Source of the DNA: an uncultured Psychrosphaera sp.
Lineage (GTDB): Bacteria > Pseudomonadota > Gammaproteobacteria > Enterobacterales > Alteromonadaceae
Length of the DNA stretch: 64,000 nt
Assembly: GCF_947500655.1 (NCBI RefSeq)
Contig: NZ_CANMSK010000003.1
Coordinates: 124,001-188,000 of the forward strand
Direction: 5' to 3'
The notes under the pieces are model-generated. The model had not been told where the DNA came from, did no database searches, and saw only the letters and a list, made by a program, of their open reading frames with translations. Below, piece by piece: positions 1 to 7,838 of this stretch; the stretch's first letter is position 1, and every line of letters begins with the position of its first letter. A program made the position numbers and the translations under genes.

Positions 1-860
1 TAGGCGGTATAGTATTGAGTTGGATTGTGACCCCTGCCCTGTCAGGTATTCTTGCTTACGTTATCTTTATGTCAGCACAACGCTTGATATTCAATACTAA
101 AAACCCGTTAGAAAATGCAAAAAAATATGTGCCTTTTTATATGTTCTTAGCTGGTTTTATTATGTCACTTGTGACAATCAAAAAAGGCTTAAAACACGTT
201 TTATCTGATTCTGATTTTGCCATAGGTACATTAGAAACTTATATTTATGCCTGTTTAGTTGGTATTTTGGTTGCTTTGGTTGGTAAATACTTTATTAGTA
301 AAATAGAAATTGATCCTAAAGCTGATAAAAAAATGCAATTCAACAATGTTGAAAAAATCTTTTCAGTATTAATGATAGTAACAGCATGTTGTATGGCATT
401 TGCTCACGGTTCAAATGACGTTGCTAATGCAATTGGTCCTTTGGCTGCCGTTGTAAGCATAGTTGGTAACAGTGGTGAAATCGCTGCAAAAGCAACATTA
501 GCTTGGTGGATACTACCACTTGGTGGATTTGGTATTGTTGCTGGTTTAGCATTATTTGGTCATAGAGTTATTAAAACAATTGGTACAGGTATTACTCACC
601 TTACGCCAAGTAGAGGCTTTGCTGCTGAATTAGCTGCGGCAACTACAGTTATTATTGCATCAGGTACGGGTCTTCCTATTTCTACTACACAAACTTTAGT
701 TGGTGCGGTATTAGGTGTTGGTCTAGCACGTGGTATTGCAGCGCTTAATATGAGTGTTGTAAGAAATATCGTTGTCTCTTGGGTTATCACATTACCAATT
801 GGTGCCGGCCTTGCAATTGTTTGTTTTGTTATATTAAAAGCAGTATTTGGTGTCGCTTAA
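1..860 (+). CDS. Inorganic phosphate transporter (PiT family), 3' part only
   Basis: This is the C-terminal part of a PiT-family phosphate permease of the inner membrane, a cation-coupled symporter. The frame is open back to base 3 (codons GGC GGT ATA GTA before a TTG at 15), so the real start lies outside the window. About 285 residues are visible. They hold the second family repeat, with the signature AHGSNDVANA encoded near 402-430, a Gly-rich membrane segment and a Thr-rich stretch (GLPISTTQT) typical of the C-terminal repeat. Several hydrophobic helices surround a short charged loop near 300-350. A terminator hairpin follows at 891. The family assignment is firm; substrate preference (Pi, possibly sulfate) is inferred from the family. 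Confidence 0.9.
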   Translation, partial: GGIVLSWIVTPALSGILAYVIFMSAQRLIFNTKNPLENAKKYVPFYMFLAGFIMSLVTIKKGLKHVLSDSDFAIGTLETYIYACLVGILVALVGKYFISKIEIDPKADKKMQFNNVEKIFSVLMIVTACCMAFAHGSNDVANAIGPLAAVVSIVGNSGEIAAKATLAWWILPLGGFGIVAGLALFGHRVIKTIGTGITHLTPSRGFAAELAAATTVIIASGTGLPISTTQTLVGAVLGVGLARGIAALNMSVVRNIVVSWVITLPIGAGLAIVCFVILKAVFGVA

Positions 861-890
861 GTAACTAACGTAGGCAACGCTTAATGTAAA

Positions 891-915
891 AAACCAGTTT
901 CGGCTGGTTTTTTTT
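891..915 (+). terminator. Intrinsic terminator after phosphate transporter
   Basis: A 7-bp stem (AAACCAG / CTGGTTT, 891-897 and 904-910) with a TTTCGG loop is followed by a T run to 915. It lies 31 bases after the permease stop and before the ligase gene on the same strand. Confidence 0.85.
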
Positions 916-1010
916 ACCCTCACATTTACCCTTTTTAGAAACATCATCTATACTTGTCATTCAACTTAATGCTCAACATACGATATCAATTTTGATAAAC
1001 AAGGACGGTT

Positions 1011-1874
1011 ATGACTCATATCATTATTCTACTATTATGTACTTGGCTAGCTGTTATGCCTTTCTACGCAATTGCTCTGTCTGCTAAACCTAATATCATG
1101 TTATCTCAAACAACGACTCTGGAGAGCTTACAGGACTCATATAAGGGATATTTAGCCAGTGAGAAACTAGATGGCGTACGTGGTTATTGGAATGGTGAAA
1201 ATCTAATATCCAGAGCGGGCAACATTATTCATGCGCCAACTTGGTTTATAAAAGACTTCCCAAACGTGCTACTTGAAGGCGAACTCTGGACTGGCAGAGG
1301 TCAATTTGATTTAGTCTCAGGCATTATCCGCAAACAAACACCCATAGACAGTGAATGGCAAAACGTGAAATTCATGCTGTTTGATGCCCCTAAGTCCCAG
1401 TTAATATTCTCTCAACGTATGGACTACATAGAAAACTTAATATCACCTTTAAACATTTCATGGCTGAAATTGGTCCCCCACCACTCATTTGAGAAATACA
1501 GCCAACTTATCGAGCATTATAATAAGCTAGTTAATAATAACGCTGAAGGATTAATGCTAAATAAAGCTGATGCGTATTATCAAAGCGGCCGTACCGACAA
1601 GATCATAAAGTTAAAACCTTTCACAGACAAAGAAGCCATAGTCGTTAGACACCTGCTAGGCAAAGGTAAATACAAGAATATGATGGGCTCATTGTTAGTA
1701 AAAGATAAAAACGGCAAAGAGTTTAAAATAGGCAGCGGCTTTAGTGATCAGCAAAGACAAAAACCACCTAAAATTGGTGACATCATTAGTTATCGTTACA
1801 CAGGCACCACAAAAACAGGCTTACCAAGATTTCCGGTGTTTATAAGAATTAGGAGTGATATGGAAGAGTTGTAG
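1011..1874 (+). CDS. Exported ATP-dependent DNA ligase (Lig E type)
   Basis: A minimal ATP-dependent DNA ligase that seals nicks through a lysyl-AMP intermediate. The 287-residue protein starts with a hydrophobic signal peptide (about residues 1-24), so it probably acts in the periplasm, as proposed for Lig E enzymes. Motif I (EKLDGVR, catalytic K52), FMLFDAP (121-127), motif IV (EGLMLNK, 179-185) and motif V (KIIKLKPF, 197-204) appear in order. A short OB-fold runs from about 205 to the end, and no accessory DNA-binding domain is present. The ATG at 1011 is preceded by AAGGA. The gene stands alone between a terminator and a small repeat region. A role in uptake of foreign DNA or biofilm DNA has been suggested for the family, but nothing here tests it. 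Confidence 0.9.
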   Translation: MTHIIILLLCTWLAVMPFYAIALSAKPNIMLSQTTTLESLQDSYKGYLASEKLDGVRGYWNGENLISRAGNIIHAPTWFIKDFPNVLLEGELWTGRGQFDLVSGIIRKQTPIDSEWQNVKFMLFDAPKSQLIFSQRMDYIENLISPLNISWLKLVPHHSFEKYSQLIEHYNKLVNNNAEGLMLNKADAYYQSGRTDKIIKLKPFTDKEAIVVRHLLGKGKYKNMMGSLLVKDKNGKEFKIGSGFSDQQRQKPPKIGDIISYRYTGTTKTGLPRFPVFIRIRSDMEEL

Positions 1875-1890
1875 GGGTGAGTTAGATAGT

Positions 1891-1917
1891 TTCGAGCTTC
1901 GAGTGGCGAGTTTCGAA
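1891..1917. repeat. Imperfect TCGAG-rich repeat
   Basis: Just after the ligase gene the motif TTCGAG/GCGAG/TTTCGA recurs three times in about 27 bases. It has no coding capacity. It directly precedes the 8-bp tandem repeat, and the two may belong to one degenerate intergenic repeat. Its function is unknown. Confidence 0.4.
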
Positions 1918-1920
1918 AAT

Positions 1921-1954
1921 AGGCTGTAAGGCTGTAAGGCTGTAAGGCTGTAAG
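1921..1954. repeat. 8-bp tandem repeat, AGGCTGTA x4
   Basis: Four perfect copies of AGGCTGTA (1921-1952) plus a two-base remainder lie in the gap between the convergent ligase and small membrane protein genes. The array is non-coding and too short for a CRISPR. Such arrays can vary in copy number by replication slippage. Confidence 0.9.
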
Positions 1955-2042
1955 CCAAATATTATAAATACGTATTGAACGCATGCTACTAATATTGATT
2001 TGGGTTTAATTTTGATCTGTTTTATTACTCTGGGATGTACTA

Positions 2043-2321
2043 TTAATTAGTCGATTTTAATGAAGAATACTTAAGTAAAGTCCAAGTAATACCTAATGTA
2101 ATAATTTGAAAAGGTACAAAGAGTAGACTTGCAAACACTAGGTGTTGCTTGAAAGAACCACCAATAAAACCAGATATTAAAAAGTAAGACATAAATATCG
2201 TATTAATGACTAAAATATACAAAGCTTTGTTTCTAGTTGGGGGTGACCTCAGCCCAAGTATATTTAGTATGAAAAAGATAATTGGTATAAACAGAAAAAT
2301 GGAAAAAATCTCAGTACCCAT
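2043..2321 (-). CDS. Small hypothetical membrane protein
   Basis: I do not recognise a family. The 92-residue product is strongly hydrophobic, with three likely membrane helices at about residues 3-22, 33-53 and 60-84. A short polar loop (RSPPTRNK) joins the first two. The ATG is preceded by AAGGAG eleven bases upstream, which supports translation. It lies alone between the convergent ligase gene and the M13 peptidase terminator. Composition resembles the neighbours and gives no sign of transfer. Function unknown. Confidence 0.6.
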   Translation of the reverse strand: MGTEIFSIFLFIPIIFFILNILGLRSPPTRNKALYILVINTIFMSYFLISGFIGGSFKQHLVFASLLFVPFQIITLGITWTLLKYSSLKSTN

Positions 2322-2398
2322 TTCTAACCAAACTCCTTATTTAGAATTTAACCGCTGTTAAACAGATTATTTATATTTAGTTTAACTCTACAAAAAAA

Positions 2399-2424
2399 TG
2401 CCAGCATAAGCTGGCATTTTTTAA
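2399..2424 (-). terminator. Intrinsic terminator after pepO
   Basis: A 7-bp perfect stem (TGCCAGC 2399-2405 / GCTGGCA 2410-2416) is flanked by A and T runs on both sides. It sits 35 bases past the M13 peptidase stop on the minus strand and could work in both directions. Confidence 0.85.
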
Positions 2425-2450
2425 TCGAAAATCTTAGTAATTAATATTAA

Positions 2451-4517
2451 TTACCAAATTTTAACGCGGTCTTCTTCTTTCAAGTAAAGACCATCACCTT
2501 CTTTAACATCAAAGGCTTTATAAAACTCTGGCATATTCTGTAGGATACCGTTTACACGATATTCACTAGGCGAATGTGAGTCTGTTTTAAGACGAGTTTG
2601 TAACTCTTTGTCACGATACAGACGACGCCAGATTTGGCCCCAACCTAAGAATATACGTTGCTCAGCAGTATAACCGTCAAGTACTGGTGCTTCTTTTCCA
2701 TCAAGCGATAAGAAGTAAGCTTTATACGCGACTGTTAATCCACCTAAATCACCAATATTCTCACCTAGTGTTAAGTCACCATTTACGAACTCACCTGGGA
2801 ATACTTCAAACTTGCTGTATTGCTCTGAGAACATTTTACCGCGAGCGTTAAATTGCTCTTCGTCAGACTCAGTCCACCAGTTACGTAAGTTACCTTCACC
2901 GTCGTATTTAGCGCCTTGGTCGTCAAAACCGTGGCCTAATTCATGTCCGATAACTGCACCAATACCGCCGTAGTTAACTGCATCTTCCGCTTCTAAGTTA
3001 AAGAATGGAGGTTGTAAAATTGCAGCAGGGAATACGATTTCGTTCATTACTGGATTGTAATAAGCGTTAACCGTTTGAGGTGTCATGTGCCATTCATTGC
3101 GATCAATCGGCTGGCCTAATTTGTTCAGCATTTCTTGCATTTGCCATTGGTTGTAACGCATATAGTTACCAACCAAATCACCCGGTTTAATTTCTAAAGC
3201 TGAGTAGTCTTTCCACTCATCCGGGTAACCAATTTTAGGTGTGAATTTAGATAGTTTTTCAAGTGCTGACTTTTTAGTTTCTTCACTCATCCATTCTAAT
3301 TCTTTGATAGCAACTTCATAGCCTTTGATCACGTTTTCAACTAACAGCTCCATACGCTCTTTAGCTTCAGGTTTAAAATGCTCGGCTACATATAAACGGC
3401 CAAGTAATTCACCTAATACTGAGTTAACACCGTTAACGGCTTTTTTCCAGCGAGGTTGTTGTTCTTCAATGCCACGTAAGTCTGTGCCATAAAAACTAAA
3501 GCTACGGTCTACAAACTGCTTAGATAATTTACTGCCGTATTCTGACACTAAGTGCAGAGTTAAATACTCTTTCCAAGTATTTACATCAACCGTATCAAAT
3601 ACTTCACCAAACGCTTTAAGGTAAGTATTTTGTGAGGCGATTAGCGTATCTATTTTATCTAGACCTGTTGCTTTTGCGTATACTTCCCATGGAAAGTCAC
3701 CCATATATTTAGCAAATTCAGCTGTGCTGTATTTGTTATAACGTTTGTTAGCATCACGGCTTTCTACACGAGACCACTGTTTCTCAGCAATTTGTGTTTC
3801 CAGCGCTAAAATACGAGAAGCTGCACCAGCTGCATCTTCAGAGCCAGCCATAGTTAACATATCAGTAATATAACTCACGTATGCTGCACGGTTAGCTTTT
3901 GATTTTTCGTCGTCTTTTAAGTAGTAATCACGATCCGGTAAACCTAGACCCGATTGAACAACATACACAGCGTATTGGTCAGATTTTTTAGCGTCGTTAT
4001 TTACATACCAACCTAAAGGACCATTTACACCTGCGCTATATAAAGCACCAATTAATGAAGCAATGTCGTTATGAGTTTCTACTGAATTAATTTTAGCAAC
4101 TAAACCTTCTAGCGGTGCAAAGCCTTTTTCTTCAGCTTGTGATTCATCCATAAATGAATTGTAAAAATCACCTAGTTTTTGCTCATCAGAGCCTGGCTTA
4201 TTATTCTTTGCCGTTGAAGCACGTTCGATAATAGTTCTAAGGTTTTCCTGTGAATCGTCATACAATTTAGTGAAAGAACCATAGTTAGATTTATCACCCG
4301 GAATTTCCGTAGTGTCTAACCATTTACCGTTGGTATAACGATAAAAATTATCTACAGCTTTGTAACTTTCATCCATATTCTCAAGTGCGATACCTGAGGT
4401 TAATGGTTTAACTTCTGCTTGCTCGGTTTGAGTATCTTGTTTTGGTGAACAAGCCGCTAACGACAATACTCCAAGACTCAATGCAACACTTGCTGCAATT
4501 GCACTAATTTTTTTCAT
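2451..4517 (-). CDS. pepO: M13 family zinc metallopeptidase, lipoprotein (PepO/neprilysin-like)
   Basis: A 688-residue neprilysin-type endopeptidase that cleaves peptides in the periplasm. A lipoprotein signal ends in LAAC (lipid-modified C23). The N-terminal M13 domain spans roughly residues 45-430. The catalytic domain holds NAYYNP, the zinc site HELGH (525-529, with glutamate E526) and the third ligand E586 in GENIGD. The C-terminus ends in VKIW, as in bacterial family members that lack the eukaryotic C-terminal Cys. Length is normal for the family. It is a single-gene unit with a GGGAAA ribosome site and its own terminator at 2399. The family is certain; natural substrates are unknown. 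Confidence 0.93.
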   Translation of the reverse strand: MKKISAIAASVALSLGVLSLAACSPKQDTQTEQAEVKPLTSGIALENMDESYKAVDNFYRYTNGKWLDTTEIPGDKSNYGSFTKLYDDSQENLRTIIERASTAKNNKPGSDEQKLGDFYNSFMDESQAEEKGFAPLEGLVAKINSVETHNDIASLIGALYSAGVNGPLGWYVNNDAKKSDQYAVYVVQSGLGLPDRDYYLKDDEKSKANRAAYVSYITDMLTMAGSEDAAGAASRILALETQIAEKQWSRVESRDANKRYNKYSTAEFAKYMGDFPWEVYAKATGLDKIDTLIASQNTYLKAFGEVFDTVDVNTWKEYLTLHLVSEYGSKLSKQFVDRSFSFYGTDLRGIEEQQPRWKKAVNGVNSVLGELLGRLYVAEHFKPEAKERMELLVENVIKGYEVAIKELEWMSEETKKSALEKLSKFTPKIGYPDEWKDYSALEIKPGDLVGNYMRYNQWQMQEMLNKLGQPIDRNEWHMTPQTVNAYYNPVMNEIVFPAAILQPPFFNLEAEDAVNYGGIGAVIGHELGHGFDDQGAKYDGEGNLRNWWTESDEEQFNARGKMFSEQYSKFEVFPGEFVNGDLTLGENIGDLGGLTVAYKAYFLSLDGKEAPVLDGYTAEQRIFLGWGQIWRRLYRDKELQTRLKTDSHSPSEYRVNGILQNMPEFYKAFDVKEGDGLYLKEEDRVKIW

Positions 4518-4722
4518 AATGATTTCCCAAAAATGACTTACAAGATAATTGTCTAATTTAGCTCTAACTAAATCTAAACAACTTCCAATTTATTATTCTA
4601 ATTTCGACCAGTTTACGTCACCGCACTGAAGCACTGTCAAAAGTCCCCGATAAGATTACGGATTACACCATTAATGTCAACGCAGATAACGTTTAGTTAC
4701 AATTAAAATACGCTAAATAGCC

Positions 4723-5460
4723 TTAACGTTTGAACTCTTTGTAATTATCTCTAAACACTTGAAATAAATGAGTAAGGTTTTCAGCCATGGTAAGTTCGCC
4801 CACTTGTTTGAATATTTCAGCGGCGACTTCAACCGTACTTAAATGATGATCGTGATATGCCTCACGTAATTGATAATCGCCTTTTGCTTTATGGGAGACT
4901 TGTAGCACTGGTAATTTGGCTAAATAAGGCGACTTAACAAACATCTTTTTAGCCTGCCTCCATGTGCCATCTAAAAACACTAATAATGGACGCCTTGAGC
5001 CGAGTTCTAGACTTGTTGGTACTTGTTGAATTTGACGTTCGACTTCAACATTATCGTGCGGAAATACAATGATGGGATACCATTGCTCGTCCGTTAATAA
5101 CTTTTCAAGCTCAGGTTCTAATTCGGTTCTTTGCCAACGAAATGCATAATTGTCTTTTATTACATCACAGATTAACTGACCGGTATTTGATGGTTTATAA
5201 TACTCAGCATGATACATCAACATACATACACCAAGGTTTGACTCGACCTGTGGTACTAAACCGCAAACACATTTACTTATACCTAATAAGCAAGACTCAC
5301 AACGTTTTAGCAAATATCCTCGGGCTTTAAATTCACGGGTAGAAAACTGGCGTTGATAGTCTCTTAATACCCTAACTGAGTTATTTTTAAAACTTGCAGT
5401 GCTTTTTATATCTACAGTCGACTTTGACTCTACAGGTATTTCTATATTATTCGTGCTCAT
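4723..5460 (-). CDS. DTW domain protein, probable tRNA-uridine aminocarboxypropyltransferase
   Basis: Members of this family transfer the 3-amino-3-carboxypropyl group of S-adenosylmethionine to uridine in tRNA (acp3U, as by E. coli TapT/YfiP). The 245-residue protein has a Cys cluster for metal binding (C54, C57, C64, C66) and the name-giving motif DGTW (164-167) followed by RQAKKM. About 30 polar N-terminal residues precede the domain and look dispensable, so translation could begin later than the ATG used here. The start overlaps the stop of the FHA gene by 14 bases, which implies translational coupling in a protease-FHA-DTW operon. Which tRNA it modifies cannot be told from sequence. Confidence 0.85.
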   Translation of the reverse strand: MSTNNIEIPVESKSTVDIKSTASFKNNSVRVLRDYQRQFSTREFKARGYLLKRCESCLLGISKCVCGLVPQVESNLGVCMLMYHAEYYKPSNTGQLICDVIKDNYAFRWQRTELEPELEKLLTDEQWYPIIVFPHDNVEVERQIQQVPTSLELGSRRPLLVFLDGTWRQAKKMFVKSPYLAKLPVLQVSHKAKGDYQLREAYHDHHLSTVEVAAEIFKQVGELTMAENLTHLFQVFRDNYKEFKR

Positions 5461-6430
5461 CAGCTTCTTTATTTCTTTTTATGGATTCTCTTGAAGCGGA
5501 CTCAAACAAAGCCTCAAAATTAACGATAGACTGCTCCGTTGAAATAGCCGTTGTAACTAACATAGCAGGCGGTAAAACAACGGCGTATGACACTGGATAT
5601 AGCTGAACTTTACCATCATCTTGACTGCTAAAATGGAATAATGCTGCAATAGATATGACCAATGAACATGAAACAATGCAGAGACGTTTAACACTCATAT
5701 TACTGGCCAGATAAAAACAGCCACAAAAGAATAAAACCATCATAACGAATTCAACAACATCGGCACCTAAGTTCACTAAGCTGGAGTCGCCCCAATTAAA
5801 TAGTAATACTTGCCCTAAAGCTGTGGTGATCTGCCAAGCCAAAAACATGGTAAAACTAAATACCACAGCAGTAAAAAACCTAACTTCTTTTTTGAATACT
5901 CTAGCAAAAATAGCAATAAATAAAGGAAACAGCATAAGTGCTATCGTCACTAATAAAGACGTTGCAAACACTTTAGTCCAAATAATATCGCCTATGGTAG
6001 AAAAGTAAGACTTCACTACCATGCTAGAAAAGAACACTAATGCAGCAATGAATGCTAAATACCATTGATTTAGATGATTAGTAATATCTTCTAATGCATT
6101 CATTTTTTTTGTTTCAGCAACAGGGTGATGCGGTAATACAATGCGTAGTAAATGCTTACCTATTGTTAATACATCGCCCGATTTCAAATTTGCTTGTGAG
6201 CCAAGGTCTTTGTTTTTCTTGTCACGAATACCATTAACCGAACATTTGTCGATTAATACCAAGGAGCCAATTTCAGACTGAATTATTTCCGCATGATGTG
6301 GGCTAATATGTTCATCGTGTAACACAAAGTCATTTTCGTACGATCGCCCTATTTTTATAGAGTCGCCAGATAGTTTATGGAAACTTTTAACTTTATTGTT
6401 ACGAGTGAGTAATTCAATGACTATTTCCAT
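5447..6430 (-). CDS. FHA domain membrane protein
   Basis: A 327-residue protein with an N-terminal forkhead-associated domain (about residues 20-100) carrying the phosphothreonine-binding pattern IGRS..ND..L....S..HA (R29, S44, H47). Five or six membrane helices follow between about residues 120 and 270, then a short polar tail. It probably docks a Thr-phosphorylated partner at the cytoplasmic face of the membrane, but no Ser/Thr kinase lies nearby. The ATG has GGAG upstream and overlaps the end of the protease gene by 10 bases, so the two are likely co-translated. The transmembrane half matches no family I know. Confidence 0.8.
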   Translation of the reverse strand: MEIVIELLTRNNKVKSFHKLSGDSIKIGRSYENDFVLHDEHISPHHAEIIQSEIGSLVLIDKCSVNGIRDKKNKDLGSQANLKSGDVLTIGKHLLRIVLPHHPVAETKKMNALEDITNHLNQWYLAFIAALVFFSSMVVKSYFSTIGDIIWTKVFATSLLVTIALMLFPLFIAIFARVFKKEVRFFTAVVFSFTMFLAWQITTALGQVLLFNWGDSSLVNLGADVVEFVMMVLFFCGCFYLASNMSVKRLCIVSCSLVISIAALFHFSSQDDGKVQLYPVSYAVVLPPAMLVTTAISTEQSIVNFEALFESASRESIKRNKEADEHE

Positions 6431-7722
6431 TTCACGTTCTCCATAAACTTAACGTAAAAGGCGTTTGCCGTTTGTTTTGTCACACCTTGTAAAAAATACT
6501 TAGCAATTAATGTTTGATCATCTTTTTCCAGTAATAAAGAATTGAATCTAACATCAAACAATCCTGAATATTCTCGGTAAGCTCGTATACACATTAAGCC
6601 TTTTACCGACTCGCCACTTGAGTTTTTAATAATATTTTCATTACATTGAAAATCAGTAACGTCGTCAAAACCGGCATTAGTATGACCATAACGAGCATTC
6701 AAATTTAATGTATATAAGTGACTTAATTGCATGGCGCTTAATTTATCGCTTTGGATCCAATTAAAGCCAACTTGTGCAAATCCCGTCCGTAATGTATCGC
6801 TTATGTAAATGCTCTCTTCTAACTGACAATTTGATGTTGCCTGATTATATTGTTTTTTCTCGCGGTCTTGATTTGAGTCGCCCCAGCAAGGCATAAAGTC
6901 AGATATTTCACTTGGCACAATAGCGCTACCTAAAGAGCTTGTTGACCATTCACTCGTTAATAAATTTTGATACAGACTTGTCTGATTAAAAAGCAATTGC
7001 TCACGGATATCAGCAATTAAATCTACCTCTTTTGCTTGCGTCTCTACATTTACGTTTTTATATTTATTCACCAATAGCCACAGTCGTTCAACTGGAACTA
7101 AGAAGCCGATTTGATTTCCTGCTGTAGCCACATTAATGCCAACAACCCTTCCTTCTTGATTAACCGTTGGACCACCAGACATTCCTGGGTTAATTGAACC
7201 TGTTAAATGAATACGCTGATAAAAACTTTTTAATTGAATACCATTGTAAGTACCGGGAACCACTATCATGCCCAAATCATGAGGGTTTCCTAACGCAAAA
7301 AGATCTGATCCTTTTTCAGGAGCTGTTTTTGATAATTCAAAAAACACATCACTTTGAGTATTGCTCGATAACAAGGCAAGATCATTGATCACATCAACCG
7401 CAATGACTTTTACATTATTTGTACGTTGTTGATCGTCAACATATTCAAGTTTGTACTTCTGTGGTGACTGTACATAACTAGAAATAACATGATAATTAGT
7501 GACTAATTTGCCATCTTTAGTAATAAAGAAACCAGTGCCGATGGACGACTTTTGCCCCGACTCCAAGTTTATCGACTTTATCTGCACTAACGCAGGACTA
7601 AAAGTAGTAAAGAGTTCATTGGCATCTTGTGCCATCGCCAGCTTAGGTAAGGCTAAACTTAAAAGCAGTAACAATATTGACTGCGCTTTCACTTTTATTG
7701 TATTCAATGAAACAAACTCCAT
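6421..7722 (-). CDS. Exported trypsin-like serine protease
   Basis: A 433-residue secreted or periplasmic chymotrypsin-fold protease. A signal peptide ends near LAMA (residue 31). The triad reads H78 in NYHVIS, D114 in NDLALL and S182 in GMSGGP, where GNSGGP is usual. No PDZ domain is seen. The C-terminal 200 residues are unlike DegP and unrecognised, with several cysteines (CWGD, NCQ, CNEN, CIRA). The ATG at 7722 gives an extended signal peptide. An in-frame TTG at 7707, eight or nine bases after GGAG, would give a more usual one. It is the first gene of the operon with the FHA and DTW genes. Confidence 0.85.
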   Translation of the reverse strand: MEFVSLNTIKVKAQSILLLLLSLALPKLAMAQDANELFTTFSPALVQIKSINLESGQKSSIGTGFFITKDGKLVTNYHVISSYVQSPQKYKLEYVDDQQRTNNVKVIAVDVINDLALLSSNTQSDVFFELSKTAPEKGSDLFALGNPHDLGMIVVPGTYNGIQLKSFYQRIHLTGSINPGMSGGPTVNQEGRVVGINVATAGNQIGFLVPVERLWLLVNKYKNVNVETQAKEVDLIADIREQLLFNQTSLYQNLLTSEWSTSSLGSAIVPSEISDFMPCWGDSNQDREKKQYNQATSNCQLEESIYISDTLRTGFAQVGFNWIQSDKLSAMQLSHLYTLNLNARYGHTNAGFDDVTDFQCNENIIKNSSGESVKGLMCIRAYREYSGLFDVRFNSLLLEKDDQTLIAKYFLQGVTKQTANAFYVKFMENVKWK

Positions 7723-7775
7723 CAGGGTAAGAAACAGCTAATACCAATGACATTAACTTGAAGTACAAAAACAAA

Positions 7776-7802
7776 AATGCCGCTCCAATTAAGAACGGCA
7801 TT
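7776..7802 (-). terminator. Intrinsic terminator after alaS
   Basis: A 7-bp stem (AATGCCG 7776-7782 / CGGCATT 7796-7802) with a 13-base loop gives a T-rich 3' end when read on the minus strand. It lies 37 bases past the alaS stop. Confidence 0.8.
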
Positions 7803-7838
7803 ACTTTATATATTAACTAGCTGTAAATAAGTACATCA

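Noticed and set aside
1921..1954. 8-bp array considered as a CRISPR
   Set aside because: The units are contiguous, with no spacers, and far too short.
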